Assembly (NCBI GenBank): GCA_027924585.1
Contig: BSBM01000076.1
Span: forward strand, 3,486,501-3,550,500
Origin: Larix kaempferi
Lineage: Eukaryota > Streptophyta > Pinopsida > Pinales > Pinaceae
Direction: 5' to 3'
DNA: 64,000 bases
Positions 33,424-44,200 of this stretch are shown piece by piece. Made by a program: the position numbers and the translations under genes. Under the pieces are notes generated by a model, which saw nothing but the letters and a program-made list of their open reading frames with translations, made no database searches and had not been told where the DNA came from. Each line of letters begins with the position of its first letter. Position 1 is the stretch's first letter.

Positions 33424-34139
33424 GTCAGAGTTGTTGTAGTTATCGTAATGATATTATGATTCCATGTATATGTATATTCTAAAATCTCAGCAGCTTAGGC
33501 AGTTGCACCAATCTTCATGTCTTTGAGGAATATTACTAACAACCCCAACTAAGTCAAAGACAAATTAAGTTGAGGTCATGTGAAAGGTCTATCTATGTCA
33601 AGTCACCTTCATGGGAACTTACATTTTGTATCAATCATCAGACAAATGTCTAGAGATACGTCACTTGGTCCAATTCTCGGGGCTTATTTATTTGAGGATC
33701 AATCTTTCCATTTTGCTTTTTTTTCACTCCTTTTGATAAATTTGTAATAATTACATGATTCATGAACTTATGTTCATTCAATTTCTCTTGGAAACATTAT
33801 GCATAATTACCTTTAAGCTCCAGCCGGCAGATGGATTAGTCGTCGGTCTCAATGACTATTATCAGCAGCTGGACTCATGGCGTTTCTGGAGCAGGGAATC
33901 AATGTTGTTGAGGCTGTCGCTATGGGCACTAAAGGGGTCTTGTCAAAGAAGTCCAAAACTCTAAAGAAAGCAAATCCCAAGCTAAGCATAGAGGTGTTAC
34001 AAATCATGTTGATTAATATGGGTGGAGTTTGGTCCACCAAATTGGAGGGCATTTTGTTGCCCTGAAAGGCACTCTACACCCCAGTATGAGGGAGATCTTG
34101 TAACATGTGAGTGTTTGTCGAGTTTGTCGAGTGTTTGTC

Positions 34140-34490
34140 GAGTAACACAATAATATAAAGTAAATAAAAAATAATAATACAAAGTAAAAATGAATAAATA
34201 TTATGTCATCCATAAACAAAAAAGAATAATACAAAGTAAAAAGTAAATATGAGACTTAAACTAGAGACTTTAGAGCTTAGGATTCAAAAAAGAATAATAC
34301 AAAGTAAAAAGTAAATATGAGACTTTAGATTGTTTGTCGAGTTTGTCTAGTAACCAAATAATACAAAGTAAACAAAAAAGAATAATACAAAGTAAAAAGT
34401 AATAAATATTATGTCGGCCATAAACAAAAAAAGAATAATACAAAGTAAAAAGTAAATATGAGACTTAAAGTAGAGACTTTAGAGCTTAGG
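34140..34490. repeat. AT-rich tandem array (AATAATACAAAGTAAA)
   Basis: AATAATACAAAGTAAA recurs about six times, in larger copies that add GTAAATATGAGACTTAAA and GACTTTAGAGCTTAGGATT. GTTTGTCGAGT, a nearby short repeat, occurs three times between 34110 and 34350. Confidence 0.85.
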
Positions 34491-35997
34491 ATTAGGTGGC
34501 TCGGGTATTGCACTCAAGGAGCCATTCAAGGAGATGTTTGCACCTCGGGAGATTTGATCCCTCTCGACGCTTGATAGAGCCTAGGATTTGGATCTAGGTT
34601 GCTTGATATCCCACACCACAAGCCTTCCATCATTGGAGAGCAGTTGTACCCTTCTCTATCGTATGGCAGTCTCACCCAATTGCTTCAGTAGCTTCAAACA
34701 CTTCAGATAAAACAATGCTACAATACGCCTCTGATACAGCTCCTCGAAGCAGGTATCAAGTATCAAGAGCAATAACTCGACACTTCAACGCATTAATATG
34801 CAGCAATGCCATACGTGTATGAAGTTTTTATCTGGGCCTCTCCTACAGATTGGATTTGTCCTTCCACGCCAATTGCAGTGACATAAAAGAATTAAAATTT
34901 TGATACTGTGTAGTGGAGCTCATCATCCATCGTTGGATATCACCCTATCTCAGCCCAAGAGATACAGATTTCAATCTCGACGCTTCAATATCCTTCACAC
35001 TGCAACAAACAGATTTGGGTTTCAGTTGAGAGAGGTGAACAAAATCATTATATGCACCTCACCAAAATGATTGAACTCACAACAATTAATACAAACTTCA
35101 TGTCTGCATTAGGGTTTAGAGTGGCGAGATTGGTCACGAATATAACCAATGCTCGAGGATGAGAGGGTCACACCAGATTTGTTTGCTCACAAGAAAAACG
35201 CAAATATGATACCATAGGTCACAACAAGAGAAAGACGCCTAAACTTGTACATGTATTGTGGAGAGAATTGTGCTCATGAGAAAGAGAGGAATTCGAGGAA
35301 TCTGATTCAATTTATGAGATTTTAAGGTCGTGTGGGCATACATAAGGTCATAGATGAATAGTTCACACATGTTTTGATTCTCTGCACAAGTTGGAGCTCA
35401 CATTGAAGGAGACATGCAATGCACCAGCAGGCAATTGGAAACTTTGTCTCATAGATGAGTGTTGATCACTCAGCTATAGAATCAATCATAGGCAACAGTC
35501 TCAGCTCTAGGTAGACAACATTCCCAGCTTAATGCTACAACACAGTAGTAACTCCACAGACTTTAATGATATCAATAGTACACCAACAATACCAGGTGAG
35601 GGTTCAACACAACAATGGTGAGAAGAAGGGAGAACACTGCAATATGCGACAACAACTCAACAATACTTCTTCAAGTGATACTCCACATCACGCATACAAT
35701 TGTCTACAACTTTAGTATTCATTGCAGAATGCTCCCACTTTCCAACACATTCACCAACAATTCGCATCAGTGAAGGAGATGACAGGTTTGTGGGATATAC
35801 CACTATCATCAGTAATGTAGCATGCAAAGAATAGACAGACACTAGTCTATATGCACTTGAAATAATTTGAGCACAGTAGAAATGGAGTTTGAAATAAATA
35901 CCAAGCTGATACACTAGCTCAAAGAGAAAGTCTCTCGAGAGATGGTCGGACAAGCAGAGAATATTCCAAGAATGGAAGACTCAAGGACACAATACCA

Positions 35998-36009
35998 ACT
36001 TTGATACCA
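35998..36009 (-). promoter_or_regulatory. Primer-binding site of minus-strand element
   Basis: Minus-strand TGGTATCAAAGT next to the right LTR, close to the initiator-Met tRNA complement used by copia elements; this fixes the element's direction. Confidence 0.8.
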
Positions 36010-36010
36010 T

Positions 36011-36219
36011 TGTTTGGATGCCCAATTGGGAAGACAATTAGATTAGCTAAACACAAGGCCAAATAGGGACACAAGAGATAGAATAAGCGTACATTGCATT
36101 TCATGAAGATGATGTACATATAAATACAATCATATGTGACCCTTGGTTTCATATTCCAAGGTGTTTTCTTGGACTCCTAATGGTTGTTCATTGTCACCTA
36201 AAGGATTAGGTTTCCAGCA
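36011..36219 (-). repeat. 5' LTR of minus-strand element
   Basis: Plus-strand ends TGTTTGGATGCCC and TTTCCAGCA; matches 14349-14559. AATTT follows. Confidence 0.9.
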
Positions 36220-36224
36220 AATTT

Positions 36225-36654
36225 GAACAAATATGTGGTGGGGATAGATCAAAGGTTAATGCAAGTTTTCGGAAACAATGTTGTATGGAAATAGGTTTCC
36301 CGATTAAAGAGGATAATATGAAGGGAAAAAATGCCAAAGGAAGTGATGCATTCAGAGTTGCAGATGGCTATTCCCAATTAGCATTTAGAATCGAGGTAAA
36401 TATGGGATTTGATTGATGATATCTTTAGCTCATGGGAAAATATTGTCTAAAAGATCATAAAGTTAAAAAGTCTAAATTTGTTCCATGGAGCACTGGTAAG
36501 ACAAGTCTTGACGTCAAGGACTTTCCAGAAGATATGACTATAATGCCTTGGAGATCATTTCAAGAGTGAAGGATGAAGCACTTATCACTTCAATATTATC
36601 AGGTGTAAATTCATGTGAATTATCAATGGAGCAAATGTGCAATGAATTTGAGAA
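36225..36654 (+). pseudogene. Exon-like segment 5, after the 21.9-kb insertion
   Basis: Continues the exact frame of segment 4 after the right copy of AATTT (36220-36224): EQICGGDRSKVNASFRKQ, then GSDAFRVADGYSQLAFRIE. Two adjacent TGA codons at about 36414-36419 and a later frame change near 36565 break it. It ends MEQMCNEFE before a GTAAGTTT donor at 36655. Confidence 0.6.
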
Positions 36655-36808
36655 GTAAGTTTATTGATTTTGTTTGTTTTATAAAAATTATTTCCCAGGT
36701 TTAACATATTTTATGTCTTGATTATTTTGTTATATTATTAGATATGATTATTAACATTATTTATTTAGATGATTTACATGAGTATGATTATTTACATTAT
36801 CTATCTAG

Positions 36809-36944
36809 TCACAAGATTTACATGAGAATACAAGAGGAAATGATTATAATGTTGAATGAAAAGAGTTGGGATGCCGTCAAATGCAACTATCCAGAGTTGA
36901 ACTCCATATAAAACTTAAAACATTTTTTTGTTGCATTCAAAAAG
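36809..36944 (+). pseudogene. Exon-like segment 6
   Basis: Bounded by CTAG at its left and a GTATG donor at 36945. Reads HKIYMRIQEEMIIMLNEK and SWDAVKCNYPELNSI, one TAA, then NLKHFFVAFKK. The phase across the intron from segment 5 fits (AA plus T). Confidence 0.5.
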
Positions 36945-37036
36945 GTATGTTGGTTTATGATACATTATATTTTATTTATTTGTAAGTTAATTTATTCATT
37001 TTTTATTACTTATATATATAATATTTGTTTTCAAAG

Positions 37037-37469
37037 ATGCCAAAGAAGTCTACAAGTGGAGTGTCATAATCTTTTACATTCATATTCAAAGAGCCAAAAT
37101 GGAATGAGAAAGAAGACAACGCCTTGCAAATGTTGAACTTGATGATACACTTGATCGTTGCATTTGGAATGGGCTTGACACTGTGCAATAACAAGTTATA
37201 TTTGGTGACTATGAAAACATTGCAAATATTGTTTTGAAAAAGGAATACTCCTTAGTCATTGCAGATATCCCTCATGGTTACAATATCCAAAACATTACTT
37301 GTGATTGTGAGCCTTATACTTACCAATCATTCATTAAAGTGATTACAAGATTTGTGGATGTCACAACATAACCAATTTGGAGATTTATTGTTTTCCATTC
37401 AGATGCACAAGGAGGAGCAGTGCTATCATCTTTTAAGGGTAATGCAAATGAAAAGAAATAACGTTATTG
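37037..37469 (+). pseudogene. Exon-like segment 7 with DPPY-like methyltransferase motif
   Basis: Starts after TTTTCAAAG and ends before GTAAGG. After a frame change near 37125 it reads VELDDTLDRCIWNGLD, VIFGDYENIANIVLKKEYSL, then VIADIPHGYNIQNITCD and WRFIVFHSDAQGGAVLSSFK. The DIPHGY at 37264-37281, set after a hydrophobic strand, is in the place of catalytic motif IV (usually [DNS]PP[YFW]) of amino-methyltransferases; the second residue of the motif is not the usual one. Three stops interrupt the frame. Confidence 0.5.
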
Positions 37470-37568
37470 GTAAGGTATTTGTAGTGTATTATTAAGTGTT
37501 TAAATTTGGAAATCAAATTTATTTATTAATAAGTTAATTGAATTCTTATTTATTTATGTTACACGCAC

Positions 37569-37865
37569 AAGCCTAATATTCCTAGCTCCAACAGTGAAGA
37601 TGTATTCGTGATTGATGTTGAAAACACAGATCTTGCAAGCTAGACAAAATATAATAGTTATGATTCACTTGTTGTGAATGAAAAGAGTGAAGACAAACAT
37701 AGTCAAATATTGAACTATAATGCCGTGGTCAGAAAACTAACATATGAGGAGAAGGATTTGAAAGGAGGTCTTGTAAACATTTACCAAAAGCCACAAGCAT
37801 TGATTAATTATCTCATACATTTTCAAGAGAAGGAGATTGAGTTTTAGATTTGTTCTCAAGTTCAG
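37569..37865 (+). pseudogene. Exon-like segment 8 leading into SAM-binding motif I
   Basis: Reads KPNIPSSNSEDVFVIDVEN, then LTYEEKDLKGGLVNIYQKP and ALINYLIHFQEKEIE, then shifts frame by one base near 37838 into VLDLFSSSG at 37841-37865. A GTAAG donor follows at once. The left boundary is uncertain because no acceptor gives a clean phase. Confidence 0.5.
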
Positions 37866-37996
37866 GTAAGATTTATGATATTACATATGAAATCATACTT
37901 CAAGTTCTATTATTTTTTATTCTTCAATATAAAATTTTTAATTTATGTTATTTTATATTATTTGATGTAATTATATTTTTTGTATTTGATGATTAG

Positions 37997-38391
37997 GTAC
38001 AACAATAGCATGCTCCTTACAAAAATGAAGAAATTGCATATATGTTGAAAATGATCCACTACAATACAATTTTACTAAGCAAATAATTAATGCTTTTAAA
38101 GCTCTTCCAGGTGATATGCAAGAAGTTGGTTTGAAGAAAGAAGATTTTAGTGAATCACGTGTGGCGATAGTGTCAAAAGAGCCTCAACCACCATTAAAAG
38201 GGTTGTTTGGAAATTATTATTTTGGACAACTTGCAGAAATTGAAGACCCAATGGAAGAGCACACTGAAGTCCAAGAAGAAAGCCAAGCTCTAGAAAATGA
38301 TAATATCGATGAAGAATTTGGCTTACATGATATTATTGATTAGTTTCATGTCCTTGAGGAAACTGTTACATTTGACAGATTTTTAGAAGGT
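37997..38391 (+). pseudogene. Exon-like segment 9: rest of SAM-binding motif and C terminus
   Basis: After acceptor GATTAG the split glycine codon (G/GT) is completed and the frame reads TTIACSLQK, one TGA, RNCIYVENDPLQYNFTKQ, then ALPGDMQEVGLKKEDFSES and a Pro/Glu-rich tail. Together with segment 8 it gives VLDLFSSSGTT followed by an acidic YVEND, which matches SAM-binding motifs I and II. TAG at 38341 is followed by further coding-like text (FHVLEETVTFDRFLE) and a GTATAT donor at 38392, so the gene may once have gone further. Confidence 0.55.
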
Positions 38392-39037
38392 ATATTTGTA
38401 ATGTTTTGACTTTAAGATTTTACATAAAGAATAAATTTCTATATATCGTTGTGAATAATTTGAATATGCTCTTTACCAATATATGGTTTATTTTGTGTGT
38501 TGAGTTTAAGTCAAATATCACTTTTATGAAAAATAATATCAAATATTATCATTTTTATGCATGAAAATCTTGAAATAGGCTAAAAAATGGTTTAAAATGT
38601 TTTTATTTTCTCTATTTTTTTTAATCAATTTTGCTCTTAAAAATATCTCATTTGTGATGAAAGTGTAAAGAAAAAACTTCTGAAATGCATATGTTTCCAC
38701 AATAACTAGCTTATAAATGCACATTTGTTTCTTGCATGTTAAAAGATAGTTTTATTTAGGTATAGTGGTCAAAACATGCATCCAATTAAACTCAAAAATG
38801 TTAAAAATTAATGTTTTTTATATTGTTTTAAAATATATAACATTCTAACTAATCAATATTACATAGTTAGATTATAATGTCAAACTTTTAAAAAATAGAT
38901 TATATATACAAAATTTAACATGATAATTTTTTTTAGTTTTCTTCATTCACATTGTTGTAAAAACCAAAGAAAAAAACACCATCTAAAAAAAGATAAAACA
39001 TTTTAGACAAAAAAAAAATAAAAACACATTTAAAAAT
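38392..39037. other. AT-rich spacer up to LINE-2
   Basis: Begins with a possible splice donor (GTATAT) after the last methyltransferase-like exon. No coding, repeat or RNA gene seen; A/T runs are frequent and the A-rich end was the target of LINE-2. Confidence 0.6.
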
Positions 39038-39049
39038 AACAATGTTAGA
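39038..39049 (+). repeat. LINE-2 left target-site duplication
   Basis: AACAATGTTAGA, identical to 45708-45719; the next base differs on each side, which fixes the 5' end of the LINE at 39050. Confidence 0.93.
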
Positions 39050-39236
39050 CTAACTGACAGGCAGCATGCTTGGCGGCGGCCTATGGCTGTCAGACTAACG
39101 CACGGAAGTCGAGGTTCTATGTACACATGGGTTTGTTGGCGTTTTCTTGGGCTGGAAGGTTTCGTTTGCTGTTTAATTTTTTACCTTATTTTTCTCATCT
39201 TCGGGAGGGTTTTACTGTTCTCTTTTTATCTTGGAG

Positions 39237-41236
39237 ATGGATTTCCTTGACGAATTGGATTATGGCAGTGACCATCTGGTGTCGGGCGACAATTGGGCCT
39301 CGCCACCTAGCGGTCCTCAAGATGTGGCGGGGATTTGGTCTTCCGGTGTGGGTGTAGGTGATCGGTCTCTATCCTTGGGTTTTGGCCATAACCCAGTGTA
39401 TTCGATTTTGGATGACTGTTTGAACAGTTCTGCTACTACAGGTCAGATTTTTGGGGCGCATTTTTCTCTAGGTCGGGATGAGGTTTTGGCTGAAGGGGAT
39501 CTGGGTGGAACTATCTGGGGTCTTCCGGGTGCACATATTCCCTCAGTCACACCGGCGTCTCCACCGTCGGGTTTCTGCATCTCTCATGGTTATCTGAACA
39601 ATACTAGTATTGGGTCGGATTATGGTCACATTCCTGGTTGGGAAGGCTCAGTTGGTTTTGCACAGGGTTCGGAGGCACATTCTGATGTGGGTTTTGCTCC
39701 ATTGATTGAGCAGGGTTTTATTGCTGGCAGCTTGGGAACTGCCAAACAGCGGGTTTATCCTAGTCCGATCTTTGGTAGGGTTCGACATTTTTCCTCCCAG
39801 CATGGAGGGGTGGAGGAGGTCGGTGAGGTCTGCTCAAGGAAAAAATCGGGTCGAAAGTGGTTAAAAAATACGGGGAAGGCTCCAAATTACTCGTTGGGTG
39901 AATATATTGGGTTTCAACAGATTCTGATGATGGTTAAAACCATTCTGGTGGGAAGGGTTTATGGCCGGTTGGTGGATCTCAAGACCGTTATCAATTGGGA
40001 GACTAGGTCTTGGTCGGATCATTTGGGTTATGTTCCATAGGTGGTGGCTCTCTCGGGTGGTTGGTATGCCTTTCACTTCACACAGGATGAACATGCTTTA
40101 TGGGTTCTGGGACGTAATTCGAACTTGGTGAATGTTCCTCTCTTATTGAAACCCTGGGATCCTCTATTTGATGCTAGCAGGGAGAAGATGGATACTATTC
40201 CATTATGGGTAAGCCTTCCGGGTCTCCCATTACATTATTAGTCCGCGGAACATTTCAGGAACATTGGCAACATCTTGGGGACTTACATGGATGCGGATTT
40301 ATCCTTTATTGAATCAAAGTACCGTAAGGTTGCCCAGATACTGGTTAGCATCAATGTTAGGGATGGCTTGGAGGATGGCATGGATCTTCGATGGGGCACT
40401 TATACTTCCACAAACCCTAGACTATGAAAAAATTCCTTTCCGTTGCAGGCGTTGCCATGAATATGGGCACCCTGTTGTTGACTACAAAATTTCGTTATGC
40501 ATGCAGAACGGTCCGACCTCACGGAGGGTGGAGCGGGTGGACATTTGTCTTGATGAGTCGGACTCTTTTCCTCCGGTGTCTCCTTTGAGGGATGCTACTA
40601 CTGCACATGAGACTGCTCTGGATGGGGAGAACCCACTATCAGTTGCTACTGATGGCATTGCAGCTATGACTCCTGAAGAAATTAGTGGACACTCCATGTC
40701 CCTTGTGGCTACGGCATGCACTGAGATACAGAACCCACTTCTTTGGATGGCGGCCCTGACCCTTGGTAATTTATTGCCCTCTTGTTCCACGTCCTTCAAT
40801 TTCATTTTGAACAATATTTCGTTTCCTGGTTTTTATTGGGTGGAGGGTTTAAGGAATCTCCATATCTCCTCTCATTTATTGGTACCACCCCTCACCTGGT
40901 GGTTGCTCCTCTAGGGTGGTTGTAACCCCTGTTCCTCCTAGCTAGGAGTTCCCCTTTCCCCTAGACATTACTGGTCCCCCACTCTTTGACCTCCCTGAGG
41001 ATACTCCACAGTCTCCTACCTGCTCCTCTGATTTTGGTTACTACCTCCGCTCGTCGGTTAAGAAACCTTCCGGTGGGATTGGGAAAGGTAAGGTAAAATT
41101 GGCAAAGGGTAGGGGTCAACACTCATTTATTTCCAAGGAAAAAACTAAAGAATGTTCGGATCTTCTTGAAGGGAAACAAAAATCCATTGAACGGGCACTT
41201 AGAGCTGTGCAGGCCCAGAAGAAGGGGTGTTCATGA
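39237..41236 (+). pseudogene. LINE-2 ORF1: nucleic-acid-binding protein with CCHC knuckle (broken)
   Basis: The ORF1 protein coats LINE RNA. ATG at 39237 (MDFLDELDYGSDHLV). The central part (WVLGRNSNLVNVPLLLKPWD, then IPLWVSLPGLPLHY) is the DUF4283-type RNA-binding domain of plant LINE ORF1. TAG stops at 40038 and 40239 (the second in place of Trp). A frame change near 40420 leads into DYEKIPFRCRRCHEYGHPVV, a zinc knuckle whose last Cys is lost. A C-terminal frame ends KGCS-TGA at 41234-41236, so ORF1 stops inside the ORF2 start (ATGA overlap). The region 40750-41080 is unclear. Confidence 0.85.
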
Positions 41237-44200
41237 AAATCATGTCTTTCAACTGTCGGGGTCTCGCTGGTCCCTTCAAAAGATCAGCATTGCGGCGGGT
41301 GCTCGATAGAGAGCCTCTAGACATTCTTTTGTTACAGGAAACTTTGGGAGCTAGTGTTGAGGTTACTATTAAGTTAAAAGGTTGGTTTCCGGGCTGGAAC
41401 TTTGAAGCTTCGGATGCTCGGGGCCGATCAGGAGGTATAGCGTTGGGTTGGAAGGAGGCCCATATCAAGGTCTCTAATTTATGGGGGATGGAATCCGTTT
41501 TGGGCATGACTTTTTCATCTCTTGATTTTGATCGGGATTTTACTGTTATTAATATCTATGAGCCATACTGCAATCGTATCCCCTTCTGGGAATCCCTACT
41601 CAGTAAAGTTGTGGTCAAGGGTGACTCTGTGATCTTGGGGGGGATTTGAATTTCACTTTGGGGCAGGCTGACATTTGGGGCCCTCGTGCACAAGTGGATT
41701 CTCTTTCTGATTTTTTAATCCAGAAACTGATTGATGGTAATCTGGTGGATGTTGAACCAGTTTGTCTAAAACCAACATGGAGAAACAATCGGGTGGGGGA
41801 TTGTCGGGTGGCCAAAAGGCTGGACAGATGTTTGCTTGTTGATCTCTTGGTGGAAATTTATTTTCATATACGTCAATGGGTTGGAAGTGGGGGTTCTTCG
41901 AAACATTCTCCCATTTTCATAGAACTTAATAATGGTCATGTTAAACTGCCTTGTCCTCTTAAGTTTAACAAGACTTAGCTGGATGACCCATCCTTTTTTG
42001 ATTTATTCCACTCGGTGTGGATCCCTTTTCAATCGGAGGGCCACATTACTGCAGCCTTTCAATTTGCTTAGAACATCAAGCGTCTGAAGGGGCCCGATCA
42101 AACAATGGGCAGCGGAGAAAAGACTTAGGGAGAATCATGAACTCAAACGCATTGAGGATGATCTTGAGAACATTTCTTTGAGCGATGGGGGAGGTTTCCT
42201 GACTCATGAATCTAAGGACTCATTGGTTCGGCTGGAAGGTCGGAGGAATACACTTCTTTTGGAACAGGATGAGACATGGCGACTTAAGAGTAGGGCCATC
42301 TGGTTGGATAGCGGAGATGAAAATTCCAAATTTTTTCATGCATATGCTAAGGGGAGACGCTCTGCTAAAACTATCTGGACTCTAACTGATCACTTGAGAG
42401 ATACTCATAACACTTTTGACGTATTTTCCAAGGTTGGGTTCAATCATTTTAAGGATCTATTTAAGGCTAGTGACAGGGTTAACATTGAAGAAGTCATCCG
42501 GGTGGCACAACTGTTTCCACGATTTGTGGAGGAGGAGGACAACAGGCATTTGATGGAGGAAATTTCTGCCGAAGAATTAAAGGAAGTTCTCACTAGCTTT
42601 TAGAAGGATAAAATCCTTGGGCCTGATGGGTGGACCGTTGAATTCTTCTTGGGCCTCTTTTATTTCATCGGGGGTGATCTGTTGAAATTGGTTGAAGACA
42701 CGAGACTAGAGGGTAGGATTCCGGCCAGCATTAACTCTACCTTCATAGCCTTAATCCCGAAGTCGGACTCTCCTAATTCTATGAATGATTTTAGAGCTAT
42801 CTCCTTTGCAATTTTGTTTACAAAATTGTCACCAAGACTATTGCGAGAGGCCTCAAAGCCATCCTTTCCACACACATATCTGAGGAGCAGTTCGGTTTTC
42901 TAGAGGGTAGACAGATTAATGAGGCCATTGGGGTGGCACAAGAGGGTCTACACAGTATTAAAACCAAGAAGCTGAAGGGATCTATACTCAGAATTGATTT
43001 GTCAAAAGCCTATGAAAAAGTTATTTGGATTTATCTTCGTCTTCTGCTTACACATCTGGGTTTTGGCATCAATTTCATACAGTGGGTTATGAGTTGTGTA
43101 ACTATTGTTTCATTCTCGGTCCTTATCAATGGGGCTGCAACTCCTTTCTTTCACTCGGGTTGTGGATTGAGGCAGGGATGCCCTTTATCCCCATTGATTT
43201 TTCTACTGGTCGATGAAGGTTTGAGCAGGGCAATCAAGGAGGCAAAAAGGACTAGTTCTCTTGGTGGTATTATGATTGCGCCCGACTTATTTATCACCCT
43301 TCTGCTTTTCGTGGATGATATACTCATCTTCTTCTCTGGTTCGGTTGGGGATGGACACAAGCTTAAGGAGATTTTGGACCTCTTTTCTCGAGCTACTAGG
43401 ATGGAAATCAATGAAGGAAAATCCACCCTAACTACCAATCTTCTCATTAAGGAGGAAGGCGAGGTCTTTACCAGACTTTTTCCTTTTTCACATCTTACTC
43501 TGTTGGATGGACTTAAATATTTGGGTTTCAATCTGAAACCAAATGACTATAAGAAGCATGATTGGGTTTGGCTCATTCAGAAGTTGGAGAAGAGACTAAA
43601 ATGTTGGAGTCATAAATGGCTTTCCAGAGCTGGGAGGTTGGTACTGGTCAAGTCTATTTTGGAAGCTATCTCGGTTTACTGGATGTTGTTGGCATGGATC
43701 CCTCAGGGCGTTCTGGATCAGGCTAGAAAACTGTGTTTTCGTTTCCTATGGAGTGGTAAGGAGGATTATTATGTTTCCCCTTGGGCACATTGGGAAACAA
43801 TTGCTCTCCCTAAAGCTCTAGGGGGGTGGGGTTTGAAGAATATCATCTCTTTTTCTAGAGCTTTGGTTGCTAAAGGGGGGTGGAGAATGATCAAGTCTGG
43901 GGGTTTTTCGGCACAGGTCATGATACAAAAATATATTACTCCAATCTCGATTGAAAATTGGATCCGTAGGCCAGTTAAAACTCATCAGGGTGGCTCTATG
44001 ATCTGGAAGGCGGTGGTTAAATCTTTTTACATCATCAAACAGGATCTGGTTTGGGATATTGGTACTGGCCAAAGGGTCCGCATTGGGCAGGACCCATGGG
44101 TGGGTTGTGAACAACAACATCTGCTACCTGTGGTGACTCTGGAAGCATTACGGTTGAGAGGTTATTTTTTCCTTTCTCAATTGGCTGATCATGATGCATT

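Larger units (their letters stand above)
32871..35997 (-). other. 5' internal region of minus-strand element, no gene recognised
   Basis: Lies between the primer site and the gag segment of the minus-strand element. On the minus strand around 33160-32960 there is coding-like text (SPSLFERVFSHLFSMARING, then LLLSFVDNIVMVDKTTLTQI), which I cannot assign. The rest holds a 66-bp duplication, an AT-rich tandem array and unassigned sequence. Confidence 0.4.
14349..36219 (-). mobile_element. Minus-strand copia-like element swollen to 21.9 kb by nested insertions, TSD AATTT
   Basis: Two LTRs of about 210 bp face the minus direction (14349-14559 and 36011-36219). The primer-binding site (TGGTATCAAAGT on the minus strand, 35998-36009) adjoins the right LTR, and a polypurine tract (minus strand AATGGGGGGA, 14560-14569) adjoins the left one. 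AATTT flanks both sides (14344-14348, 36220-36224). The only recognisable coding is a gag segment with two zinc knuckles, present twice. No integrase or RT is seen, so it looks non-autonomous. Elements A, B and C and one more solo LTR sit inside it. Confidence 0.9.
10932..38391 (+). pseudogene. Decayed multi-exon gene with beta-class amino-methyltransferase-like motifs, split by three retroelement insertions
   Basis: Plus-strand exons can be followed from 10932 to 38391. Three inserts break the gene: solo LTRs at 12172-12657 and 12789-14160, and a 21.9-kb element at 14349-36219. Each insert is flanked by a 5-base duplication, and protein-like reading continues beyond each once one copy is discounted. 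Segments: 10932-11278, about 11314-11410, 11493-12171, 12663-12788, 14166-14348, 36225-36654, 36809-36944, 37037-37469, about 37569-37865, 37997-38391. The 3' part carries ADIPHGY (37261-37281), VLDLFSSSG (from 37841), then TT and YVENDPLQ after an intron. A DPPY-like motif ahead of the FxGxG SAM-binding motif is the order of beta-class N4-cytosine/N6-adenine DNA methyltransferases. The 5' exons encode lysine-rich and acidic sequence I do not recognise. Many stops (mostly TAA/TAG/TGA where CAA, CAG or TGG are likely) and single-base slips show it is dead. It could be a host gene copy or cargo of an older DNA transposon. Confidence 0.6.

Noticed and set aside
34100-34490. Possible CRISPR-like array from the regularly repeated AATAATACAAAGTAAA
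   Set aside because: Units are AT-rich, spacers are themselves repeats, and the setting is plant nuclear DNA; it is a simple tandem array.
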